Below are positions 1-6,801 of a DNA stretch of 15,477 bases, one piece after another. The DNA is from DATAYF01 sp036272735. Its GTDB lineage: Bacteria > Chloroflexota > Ktedonobacteria > Ktedonobacterales > Ktedonobacteraceae. A program made the position numbers and the translations under genes. How positions within the stretch are numbered: the stretch's first letter is position 1; each line of letters begins with the position of its first letter. Under the pieces are notes generated by a model. The model saw only the letters and a list, made by a program, of their open reading frames with translations. It searched no databases and was not told the origin of the DNA. Location: the NCBI GenBank assembly GCA_036272735.1, contig DATAYF010000699.1, forward strand, positions 1 to 15,477, written 5' to 3'.

Positions 1-847
1 ATGCCTCTCGTAGTGGTGCACTTATTTTTCTGATCTCTCTTTGTTTCCTGGAGTAGTATTCTTCTTTTTTGTTTAGATACTGCTCTATGATATGTACGCG
101 GTCTAGATAGCGTAGGTTGTTGATTGTGTAGAGTGCGTTCGTTGTTTCTGTAGCAAGTTGTATACCTTCTTGAAGTTCTCCGCCTTTTACTAATGCAAGT
201 GCTTTTGCCGTTTTGATAAGCAATTCCCAAAGCAGGGTTGATGGTAATGCGGCTTTAGCACGTTCTAGGTATTCCAGCGCTTTTTCCATTTTCCCTAAAT
301 CAGCATAGCTGCGCCCGTATTCTTCGTAGACTAAGCCTATGTTGTAGTGTCCCCGGGTACTGCTTGTGTCAGGGTTGAAATGATAGGTTGCCTCTTCTGC
401 TTTGTCCATTTCTCGATTGAAGTTGCTTAGGTCTTTCTTCCGTAGGTATGCTCTGGCTAGTAGTTGGTGATTGTTTCCTTTGGCTGCTATATCTGCGTTG
501 GGTGTTGTATCCCTTGCACCTTCGAGATAGGTTATAGCCTGGTTGATATCTCCAAGTCTGCGGTACATATCCCCCTGATATGTCAAAGCTATATTTAATT
601 GTGTTTGATTGTTGGTCTGTCGTGCAATGGTCTCCATCTCTTGATAGTATGGTATTGCTTTATAAGATTGGTTGGCGCTTGATGTTAGGGATATGATATG
701 TGCTGCTACATGTTGAGCTTCGGCTAAGTTGTACAGGAGTGCAGGGTCTTCAATGGTGATTTGCGTCTGTACGTTTTGTATGAGGTGTTCTGTAATCCTG
801 CTTGCTTCTTGGATACGGGACTCTCTGATAATGTAATACAAGCACTG
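1..847 (-). pseudogene. TPR-repeat protein, C-terminal part (5' end lost, 3' end beyond window)
   Basis: On the minus strand one frame stays open from 847 to the left edge (282 codons), bounded upstream by an in-frame TAA at 850-848. The translation is helical with TPR-like units, for example LTYQGDMYRRLGDINQAITY, LLARAYLRKKDLSNFNREMD and YNIGLVYEEYGRSYADLGKM. From memory of the family, this resembles the C-terminal TPR half of XRE-type HTH/TPR regulators common in Ktedonobacteria. The DNA-binding N-terminus that such proteins carry is not visible here, so the regulator label is inference. No plausible ATG with a ribosome site lies near the 5' limit; the TTG at 841-839 is the only candidate. 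The frame stops exactly where a truncated tyrosine recombinase begins on the other strand, which suggests the 5' part was lost by rearrangement. The C-terminus probably lies just outside the window. Confidence 0.7.
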
Positions 848-850
848 TTA
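829..850. other. Rearrangement junction between two 5'-truncated genes
   Basis: The plus-strand recombinase frame is closed at 826-831 (TGA, TAA) and the minus-strand TPR frame is closed at 850-848 (TAA). Both genes are head to head and both lack their N-terminal halves, so the breakpoint must lie within about 20 bp here. I see no duplicated or inverted sequence at the join. Confidence 0.5.
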
Positions 851-1395
851 TAGGTTTTCGTAACTATGTGATAATCCTCATCTTGCTTGATACAGGAATG
901 CGTGTTTCTGAGTTGTGCGGCCTGAAAGTGTCGGATGTCCAGGATCGCTATGTGAGAGTTTTTGGGAAAGGGCGTAAGGAGCGCGAAATTGGTTTGCATC
1001 CAGAGGTGAGTAAACTTTTAAGGAAGTATGTTCATAAATATCGCAAGCCTGCTGATTTGGATGAGATGGCTTTGTTTATCGGTCGCCGTGGTGAACCACT
1101 GCAATATGCAGGCATAAGGTCGATTTTGGACGATGTAAAAAGAGCAAGTGGTATCGAGCGTGTGCGGGTGTCTGCTCATACATTTCGTCATACCTTCGCA
1201 AAGTTTTATCTGGAACGTGGAGGCGAGGTTTTCAAGCTTTCTCGTGAGATGGGTCATAGCACTATACAGGTAACAGAACTTTACTTGAAAGATTATCGTA
1301 GCTCGGAGGCTCGTAGGGAGCACACTAATTACTCTCCAATTGGTGAAGTCAACTTTCCTAGAAAAGGGAAAAAGACTCGACCCAAAAATGATTAG
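832..1395 (+). pseudogene. Tyrosine recombinase (XerC/XerD-like), catalytic-domain fragment
   Basis: This is the C-terminal catalytic domain of a phage-integrase-type tyrosine recombinase. Counting from the GTG at 868 (175 residues), the active-site residues are all visible: Arg12 in DTGMRVSEL, a beta-hairpin Lys in FGKGRKE, His104 and Arg107 in AHTFRHTFA, His130 in MGHSTIQ, and nucleophile Tyr139 in TELYLKDY. Recognisable homology (TVIGFRNYVIILILLDTGMR) starts upstream of that GTG. It runs back to 832, just after in-frame TGA and TAA codons at 826-831, so the GTG is probably not the native start. Relatives are about 300 residues long, and the whole N-terminal core-binding domain is missing. 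The fragment abuts the truncated TPR gene and lies 181 bp from the 3' end of tRNA-Leu, a common integration target for this family. It is probably an inactive remnant. Confidence 0.8.
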
Positions 1396-1426
1396 CTTTT
1401 GCTAGAAAAAGAATATCGCTGGTTTT

Positions 1427-1484
1427 TAGGTCAGGGGATTTAAGAGTCTCCTGGCCTAGAAGTGTTTCTATAGGTCAGGGGACT
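1427..1484. repeat. Repeated TAGGTCAGGGGA with an inverted copy between; anticodon-arm-like
   Basis: TAGGTCAGGGGA occurs at 1427-1438 and again at 1471-1482. Between them, TCTCCTGGCCTA at 1447-1458 can pair over 12 positions (two G-T) with either copy, giving two mutually exclusive hairpins. The 25 bases 1432-1456 align to 24 bases of the anticodon arm and start of the variable arm of tRNA-Leu (1635-1612, minus strand) with 20 identities and one gap. The second copy shares the exact ten bases CAGGGGACTT with the tRNA. No T-run follows, so this is not a standard terminator of the recombinase. It may be a decayed attachment site or recombinase-binding region, which is inference. Confidence 0.5.
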
Positions 1485-1494
1485 TTATGAAAAA

Positions 1495-1520
1495 TGGCAA
1501 AAAATAAAGTCTTTAGACTT
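1495..1520 (-). terminator. Possible intrinsic terminator of tRNA-Leu
   Basis: Read on the minus strand, a short hairpin (AAGTC, loop TAAA, GACTT; 1520-1507) is followed by TATTTTTTG. The stem has only five base pairs, but the T-run is good and it lies about 57 bp beyond the tRNA 3' end. Nothing gene-like lies between the tRNA and this hairpin. Confidence 0.4.
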
Positions 1521-1576
1521 GAGATTTCCCGGCAAATTTCTTATGACGTGGCTTGTGAACTGGCTTGAGAGAAGGA

Positions 1577-1659
1577 TAGGGCGAGAGGGAATCGAACCCT
1601 CACGGCCTTTCGGCCTGGGGATTTTAAGTCCCCTGCGTCTACCATTTCGCCACCGCCCC
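1577..1659 (-). tRNA. tRNA-Leu (anticodon UAA)
   Basis: This is a class II tRNA on the minus strand. Acceptor GGGGCGG pairs with TCGCCCT (two G-U), with discriminator A at 1577. The D-arm carries the leucine-type TGGCGAAATGGTAGACGC. The anticodon stem GGGGA/TCCCC holds loop CTTAAAA with anticodon TAA (1626-1624). The long variable arm GGCC-GAAA-GGCC and the T-arm GAGGG-TTCGATT-CCCTC are intact. CCA is not encoded, so it must be added after transcription. The next gene, mnmG, encodes an enzyme that modifies U34 of this class of tRNA. The 3' end faces a tyrosine recombinase remnant. Confidence 0.95.
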
Positions 1660-1685
1660 ATACGGTACATCAATGTGTGTATGTG

Positions 1686-1714
1686 ATAGTATCATGCCAC
1701 AGCTATTTCGTCAA
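1686..1714 (-). promoter_or_regulatory. Putative sigma-70-type promoter of tRNA-Leu
   Basis: On the minus strand, TTGACG (1714-1709) is followed by a 17-bp spacer and TACTAT (1691-1686). Transcription would start about 20 bp before the tRNA 5' end. Matches to TTGACA and TATAAT are 5/6 and 4/6. The -35 box is the same as that of the divergent mnmG promoter candidate. Confidence 0.55.
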
Positions 1715-1819
1715 TCGTTTTCTCCGCCTTTGGCGAGAAGGAGGGAGGAAGTTGGCGAGGACACCTCGCGCTCCGGCAAAAGGCTGCGGCCCTCTACACT
1801 CCTTTTTACTGGTCGTATG

Positions 1820-1848
1820 TTGACGCATCAGGGTGTCTGATGCATAAT
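1820..1848 (+). promoter_or_regulatory. Putative mnmG promoter with dyad symmetry in the spacer
   Basis: TTGACG (1820-1825), a 17-bp spacer and CATAAT (1843-1848) form a good sigma-70-like promoter, each box 5/6 to consensus. A perfect 7-bp inverted repeat, GCATCAG (1825-1831) and CTGATGC (1837-1843) around GGTGT, fills the spacer and touches both boxes. This is the geometry expected of an operator for a dimeric regulator, or of a hairpin if read through. The leader to the mnmG start would be roughly 85 nt. Confidence 0.5.
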
Positions 1849-1938
1849 AAAAGCCGTGCGAACGTGGGCACTAGCATGGCGTGGCGTAATAAGTACGTTC
1901 GATATTATAAGGAAGCAATCAGATAGGTTATATTGGTT

Positions 1939-3996
1939 ATGAGTAACGGGACAGAGAATATGCAAATGGCTGAGGAGCAGTTGTCACGGGATGTGTACGA
2001 TGTTATTGTGGTGGGCGCGGGGCACGCTGGTTGTGAGGCTGCCCTTGCCAGCGCACGCATGGGGCGCAAGACGCTGCTCTTGACGATGAACCTGGATAGT
2101 GTGGCGCTCATGCCCTGCAATCCCTCAATGGGCGGCCCCGCCAAGGGCCATTTGATTCGCGAAATTGATGCGTTGGGGGGAGAGATTGGGCGCAACACAG
2201 ATCGTACCTTTATCCAGATCCGTATGCTCAATACCAGCAAAGGCCCCGCTGTACAAGCGCTGCGGGCGCAATGCGATAAGCAGGCGTATCGTCTCGCCAT
2301 GAAGTTCGTGCTGGAAGGCCAGCCCAATCTTGTGCTAAAGCAGGCCACGGTGACGCGTTTATTGAGCGAGATGCGGGCGGATGGTCGCCACGTCATAACT
2401 GGCGTGGTAACAAATAATGGCTGGCACTACGAGGCAAAGTCGATCATTCTCACCACCGGCACCTTTATTAATGGTCGGCTGGTCGTTGGCACAAAGACGC
2501 AGGCGGGTGGACGTGCTGGCGAGGGTCCGGCGCTGGGAATTTCAGACGCGCTACGGGCCTTTGGCATGGAGATTCGCCGTTTTAAGACCGGTACGCCACC
2601 ACGTATCGACGCTCGTACTATCGATTTTAGCAAGACGGAGCGTCAGCCTGGGAGCCGCGTACCACAGTTTTTCTCGTGGGATGAATCCGCACGCGCAGAC
2701 GTACAGTTGCCGGGGGGACGTCCCAACCCTATCTACCCAACCACTGATGAAGATCTGCATGGTTGGCGTCCCCAATTGCCTTGCTACCTGGTACGTACAA
2801 CAGAGCAGACGCACCAGATCATTCGCGCGAATTTGCATCGCTCACCGCTCTATACCGGTATTATCGAAGGTATCGGGCCGCGTTATTGTCCTTCTATCGA
2901 AGATAAGGTCGTGCGCTTTGCCGATAAGGGTGCGCACCAGGTTTTTCTGGAGCCGGAAGGGTGGCGCACCGGCGAGGTCTATGTACAGGGCATGAATACC
3001 AGCCTACCAGAAGATGTACAACTGGCGATGTTGCGCAGCATTCCGGCGTTGGAGCACGCTGAGATGATGCGTGTGGGCTACGCTGTTGAGTACGACTATG
3101 CGCCTCCCGATCAATTGTCGCCGACGATGGAGACCAAGGCCGTCTCTGGCCTTTTCCTGGCCGGCCAGATTAATGGCACTTCTGGCTACGAAGAGGCGGC
3201 AGCCCAGGGCATCATGGCTGGCATCAATGGTGCGCTGCATGCTCGTGGTGAAGAGCCGTTTGTGCTTGGGCGCCACGAAGCCTATATTGGTGTGCTGATC
3301 GATGATCTGGTGACGCACCCGGTCAGTGAGCCGTATCGCCTGCATACCTCACGCGCGGAACATCGTTTGCTGCTGCGTCCTGATAGCGCTGATCTGCGCC
3401 TGGGCGATTATGCGTATAGGCTCGGTTTGATCAGCGAGGAGCGCTACGCACAGGTGTTGCAAAAGCGCGTGAGCATCCAGAACACGATCACCCAGTTGGA
3501 CGCACTAACGTTCACCTCGTCGCGCCTGGTGGAAAGTTGTGCGCAAGAGATGGGTATTGCGACTCTGGGGCAATTGCTATCGGGTCGTGAGTTGCTGCGT
3601 CGCCCCGAAGTCAGTTATCAGCAGCTAGCCAGGATGTCGCAGCGTATCGAGGAAGAGCGTCAGGCCAGCGGTAGCGTCGGGCGGCCCACCTCTGTACTGC
3701 CAGCCTTGCAGGAAGAAGCTGCGCAAGAGGTGGAAGTGCAGGTTAAGTACGAGGGGTATGTGCGCAAACAAGAGCAAATGGTGAATCGTACGCGGCGTTT
3801 GGAAGAGATGCGCATTCCTGAGACGCTCGATTACAATGACCTGCCGCATGTGCGTACAGAGGCCCGCCAGAGGTTAGCGCGTACTCGTCCACGTACCGTT
3901 GGGCAGGCCTCACGTATCGAGGGAGTGACGCCCTCTGATGTGGCAATTTTGATGGTTTACGTGGAAAAGACACGGGCATCACGAGTATCCTCTTGA
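1939..3996 (+). CDS. mnmG: tRNA uridine-5-carboxymethylaminomethyl(34) synthesis enzyme MnmG (GidA)
   Basis: MnmG is the FAD-dependent partner of MnmE. Together they add the (carboxymethyl)aminomethyl group to U34 of tRNAs that read NNA/NNG codons in split boxes, using methylene-THF. The N-terminal dinucleotide fold shows DVIVVGAGHAGCEAA at about residues 21-35. The family cysteine motifs MPCNPSMGG and GPRYCPSIEDK follow, and GYEEAAAQGIMAGINGA is the C-terminal part of the FAD domain. The helical tail (PETLDYNDLPHVRTEARQRL to RIEGVTPSDVAIL) is the MnmE-binding region. Length is 685 residues, somewhat above the usual 620-650, partly from the leader. I chose the ATG at 1939; a TTG at 1933 and ATGs at 1960 and 1966 are alternatives, and no strong ribosome site decides among them. 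It is divergent from tRNA-Leu(UAA), itself a known class of MnmEG substrate. mnmE is not in the window. Confidence 0.95.
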   Translation: MSNGTENMQMAEEQLSRDVYDVIVVGAGHAGCEAALASARMGRKTLLLTMNLDSVALMPCNPSMGGPAKGHLIREIDALGGEIGRNTDRTFIQIRMLNTSKGPAVQALRAQCDKQAYRLAMKFVLEGQPNLVLKQATVTRLLSEMRADGRHVITGVVTNNGWHYEAKSIILTTGTFINGRLVVGTKTQAGGRAGEGPALGISDALRAFGMEIRRFKTGTPPRIDARTIDFSKTERQPGSRVPQFFSWDESARADVQLPGGRPNPIYPTTDEDLHGWRPQLPCYLVRTTEQTHQIIRANLHRSPLYTGIIEGIGPRYCPSIEDKVVRFADKGAHQVFLEPEGWRTGEVYVQGMNTSLPEDVQLAMLRSIPALEHAEMMRVGYAVEYDYAPPDQLSPTMETKAVSGLFLAGQINGTSGYEEAAAQGIMAGINGALHARGEEPFVLGRHEAYIGVLIDDLVTHPVSEPYRLHTSRAEHRLLLRPDSADLRLGDYAYRLGLISEERYAQVLQKRVSIQNTITQLDALTFTSSRLVESCAQEMGIATLGQLLSGRELLRRPEVSYQQLARMSQRIEEERQASGSVGRPTSVLPALQEEAAQEVEVQVKYEGYVRKQEQMVNRTRRLEEMRIPETLDYNDLPHVRTEARQRLARTRPRTVGQASRIEGVTPSDVAILMVYVEKTRASRVSS

Positions 3997-4022
3997 CAAT
4001 TAACGTACTATGCGTGTACGAT
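3993..4022 (+). promoter_or_regulatory. Putative promoter of the two-component operon, overlapping the mnmG stop
   Basis: A perfect TTGACA (3993-3998) overlaps the mnmG stop codon (3994-3996). It is followed by an 18-bp spacer and TACGAT (4017-4022), 4/6 to consensus. This would give a leader of about 130 nt before the response-regulator start at 4161. I see no gene and no strong hairpin in that leader, which is visibly AT-richer than mnmG. Confidence 0.5.
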
Positions 4023-4160
4023 ACTCAGGCATACAGCTCATTTATAATTCATCAGTGCAAAATAAATACGCAGGAAAGCGGCAACGTATATCTTCCCGCT
4101 TGCTTAATGCTTTTCTACATCAGATATGGCAAACTGAGGAGTCAAGAGGAGAGGAAGATC

Positions 4161-4844
4161 GTGTACATCCTAGTTGTAGATGATAACCGGTTTGAAAATA
4201 CACTTGTACAGTTTGTTCTGAGTAAAGAAGGTTGTGAGGTCGAAACTGCTGATAACCCACGTGGTGCCTTACAGATGATTCAGAAGCGCGAACCTGATCT
4301 GATGATTCTTGATGTAACCATGCCTTACCTCAACGGCTTCGAGTTTTCCGAGCAGTTACGTGTAGAGGGGTACGAAATTCCACTTATTTTCATAACGGCG
4401 CAAGACAATATCGAGGCCAAACTTCAGGGCTTCAATATCGGAGCTGATGATTATATTTGTAAGCCATATAATCCTCAGGAACTCGTGGCCCGCGTCCAGG
4501 CGCTGATGCGCCGTATCAAGAAGTACGGGAAGGTAAGTAATCAGAGTATTCGCATCGGCCCCATCGAACTGTTTCCAGCCGATCTAAAAGTTGCAGTCGA
4601 GGGTCAGGAAGCGAGCACGTTGACACCTAGAGAAATGCACGTTCTGCGGGTGCTGATGACCAGCCCGGGCCAGGTTGTGAGTCGTGATCAACTTTTGGCA
4701 GAGGTGTGGAATGATAACGAGAATAACAGTAATATCGTTGACGTGTACATTCGTCGCCTCCGTGTGAAGTTGGAGGAGGATGCTGACGGGCCACAGTATA
4801 TTCTTTCAGTAAGAGGTATGGGTTACAAGTTCGTTGGAAAATAG
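4161..4844 (+). CDS. OmpR/PhoB-family response regulator
   Basis: This 227-residue two-domain regulator pairs with the downstream kinase. The receiver domain (about 1-120) has the acidic pair Asp7-Asp8, phosphoacceptor Asp51 in ILDVTMP, Thr79 in FITA and Lys101 in CKPY. The C-terminal winged helix (about 130-225) contains LTPREMHVLRVLM and ends with the typical DVYIRRLRVKLEE and VRGMGYKF. I chose the GTG at 4161 because a GAGGAGAGGAAG purine tract (4146-4157) lies just before it and the receiver strand YILVVDD begins immediately. The same frame is open back to 3993, but that extension has no family resemblance. The kinase gene starts 11 bp after the stop, so the two are almost surely co-transcribed. 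The signal and the target genes cannot be told from sequence. Confidence 0.93.
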   Translation: MYILVVDDNRFENTLVQFVLSKEGCEVETADNPRGALQMIQKREPDLMILDVTMPYLNGFEFSEQLRVEGYEIPLIFITAQDNIEAKLQGFNIGADDYICKPYNPQELVARVQALMRRIKKYGKVSNQSIRIGPIELFPADLKVAVEGQEASTLTPREMHVLRVLMTSPGQVVSRDQLLAEVWNDNENNSNIVDVYIRRLRVKLEEDADGPQYILSVRGMGYKFVGK

Positions 4845-4855
4845 GGGGTGTTAGT

Positions 4856-6043
4856 GTGCGGAAGCGTGTACAAAATCAGGCGCAAGAGGCAATGCCTGTA
4901 GAGCATGGTCCTGTAGCGCAGCAGCAAATGGATAAGGCCATCGAACCCTTTTTTGCTGATCAGTCTCCTCGCAATATGCGTGCGCTGATTGCCAGTACTT
5001 CTGATGAGATAATCGCTCTTGATCAAGATTTTCGTGTGCTCGATCTTAATCCTGCTGCTGGTGTGGCTCTGGGCTATAGGGGAGACCAGGTGATCGGGCG
5101 TAAATGTATGGAGGTACTTCATTGCCAGAATCTCAATCGTATGGCGCTATGTGGTACGTCAAGTTGTCCATTGACGCGAGTGTTGCAAAAGAACGCACCC
5201 TTATCCAACGAAGAACTCATGATCGGAACCGAGCAGGGGCATATCTGTGAGGTTTCGACTAGCGTCACACCGATGGTGATTGATGACGTATGTTGTGCTG
5301 TGTTTATTGCTCGCGATATGTCTGCCTTGAAGGTTGCCAATCGTGTACGCTCGAACTTTGTTTCGATGGTGTCGCATGAATTGCGCACTCCACTCAATTC
5401 GGTCCACGGCTTTATTGATCTGCTGGTACAGGGCCATATGGGAGAGTTGAGCGAAGAGCAACGCATGTACCTGGGATACGCGCAGGAGGGCGTGCAGCAA
5501 CTTGTTTCGATAGTCGAGGATATTCTCTTTATGACGCGTTCGGACCTGGGGCAGTTCGATATCAAGCAGGAAGAGGTACAATTGCACATGCTGGTGCGCC
5601 AGGTGATCAGTAGCTTTCAGCCGCAGGCGCACAAGGCAGAGGTAGAACTGAAGCAGGATGTTTCCGCTGATCTGCCGTTGTTGCATGCTGACCCGCAACG
5701 CATGAAGCAGGTCTTGAATAATTTGGTGGCTAATGCCATCAAGTTTACACCGCCCGGTGGGACGGTCACTATCAACGCTGTTCGCCACAACAAAGATTTC
5801 GTGATGCTCTCTGTGATCGATACCGGCTATGGTATTCCAGTCGAGGATCGTCCCCACATTTTTGAACGCTTCTACCAGTCGAATCATAGTCAGCAGTCGA
5901 AAATGGGCGGCTATGGTCTTGGCCTCTCGATAGCCAAATTAATTGTGGAGCAGCATGGAGGCACCATAAGCTTCGATAGCATTGTGGACAAAGGGACCAC
6001 GTTTTGCTTTCTGCTGCCCGTCTATCACGGCCAGGAAATCTAA
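4856..6043 (+). CDS. Soluble PAS-domain sensor histidine kinase
   Basis: This 395-residue kinase autophosphorylates on His and passes phosphate to the regulator encoded just upstream. A PAS domain spans about 40-155. The dimerisation/His-acceptor helix has SHELRTPLNSV with His174. The HATPase domain shows the N box NLVANAIKF (Asn293), the G1 box DTGYGIP (Asp322), HIFERFYQ and the G2 box GYGLGLSIAK (353-361). No membrane segment or signal peptide is visible, so it should sense something in the cytoplasm. The PAS region carries Cys84, Cys90, Cys99 and Cys104 (GRKCMEVLHC, then LCGTSSCPL). This suggests metal, Fe-S or redox sensing, which is inference. It starts with GTG at 4856 after an AGGGGGTG ribosome site and ends convergent with the endonuclease V gene. 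Confidence 0.93.
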   Translation: MRKRVQNQAQEAMPVEHGPVAQQQMDKAIEPFFADQSPRNMRALIASTSDEIIALDQDFRVLDLNPAAGVALGYRGDQVIGRKCMEVLHCQNLNRMALCGTSSCPLTRVLQKNAPLSNEELMIGTEQGHICEVSTSVTPMVIDDVCCAVFIARDMSALKVANRVRSNFVSMVSHELRTPLNSVHGFIDLLVQGHMGELSEEQRMYLGYAQEGVQQLVSIVEDILFMTRSDLGQFDIKQEEVQLHMLVRQVISSFQPQAHKAEVELKQDVSADLPLLHADPQRMKQVLNNLVANAIKFTPPGGTVTINAVRHNKDFVMLSVIDTGYGIPVEDRPHIFERFYQSNHSQQSKMGGYGLGLSIAKLIVEQHGGTISFDSIVDKGTTFCFLLPVYHGQEI

Positions 6044-6077
6044 CCAGAATATCTACTAATAACATGCGCTCGTTGTA

Positions 6078-6794
6078 TTATTCCCACAGCGTCGGTTGTT
6101 GCCCAGGTTCCTCCGGCTCACACCAGTCGTTGTCTTTTGAAAGCTTATCTGCCAGGCGCGTCGGTTCGGGAAGGCGATAGCCTTTGCTACAGGCGAGCAC
6201 GTATTTGACGCTGGTTTCTATGCTGATCATGTGGCCCGGTGAGATGATCATAGGGTTGACGCGCGCGCGCGTGCGTACGATGGCTCCAATTGTTTCACGC
6301 TTATCGACGAGTGGCACCATCGAGCCCGCTTCTTCTCCCAGCGCCGCTTTATCGTATTTACCGACCAGCATCGATTTGCCGCAGCCGATGGTGGGGAGTT
6401 CCAGCCATAAGCCAAGGTGTGAGGCGATGCCGATACGCCGTGGGTGGGCGATGCCCATGCCATCGACCATCACCAGGTCGGGACGTTGACGAAGTTGATC
6501 GAACGCGCCGATCACGCAAGGGGCCTCGCGAAATGAGAGCAGGCCCGGAATGTAGGGCATACGTATCGGCTCTTCATAGACGTGCCGTTCGACGACTTCC
6601 AGTTCTGGATAGGTGAGCAGGACCACGGCAGCGCGGGCCAGCGAGTTCGTTTCGTTGATCGCCATATCGACGCCCGCTATGTGATGCACTTCTCCCAGTC
6701 GGTCTTCTATGATCACATTTTTTGCCAGTTCGCGTTGTAAGGCAATGGCTTCTTCACGACTCAGGGTCCACTCGTGTAATGGTGTTCTTGGCAT
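6078..6794 (-). CDS. nfi: Endonuclease V (deoxyinosine 3'-endonuclease)
   Basis: Endonuclease V nicks DNA one nucleotide 3' of deoxyinosine and so starts repair of deaminated adenine; some homologues act on inosine in RNA. The 238-residue protein shows the family metal-binding acids: Asp43 in IAGVDMA, Glu90 in YIPGLLSFREAP and Asp111 in VDGMGIAHPRRIGIASHLGL. GCGKS and the late SPGHMISIETSVKYV block are also typical. The family usually has DGHG where this protein has DGMG, a conservative change outside the metal ligands. The gene lies 7 bp downstream of the methyltransferase stop in the same direction, so the two probably share a transcript. No strong ribosome site precedes its ATG (6794), which fits coupling. 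It is convergent with the kinase gene, 34 bp away. Confidence 0.93.
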   Translation of the reverse strand: MPRTPLHEWTLSREEAIALQRELAKNVIIEDRLGEVHHIAGVDMAINETNSLARAAVVLLTYPELEVVERHVYEEPIRMPYIPGLLSFREAPCVIGAFDQLRQRPDLVMVDGMGIAHPRRIGIASHLGLWLELPTIGCGKSMLVGKYDKAALGEEAGSMVPLVDKRETIGAIVRTRARVNPMIISPGHMISIETSVKYVLACSKGYRLPEPTRLADKLSKDNDWCEPEEPGQQPTLWE

Positions 6795-6801
6795 CTGCTT
6801 A

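Noticed and set aside
1427..1458. The hairpin as an intrinsic terminator of the recombinase
   Set aside because: No T-run follows the stem on the plus strand, and the tRNA similarity explains it better.
1485..1673. A 62-codon minus-strand frame
   Set aside because: It runs through the tRNA-Leu gene and has no protein-like features.
1905..2396. A 163-codon minus-strand frame opposite the mnmG start
   Set aside because: It is a shadow of the mnmG coding sequence, with no family resemblance.
3993..4160. N-terminal extension of the response regulator to 3993
   Set aside because: The extra 56 residues have no receiver-like features and overlap the mnmG stop. The GTG at 4161 has a strong ribosome site directly at the receiver start.
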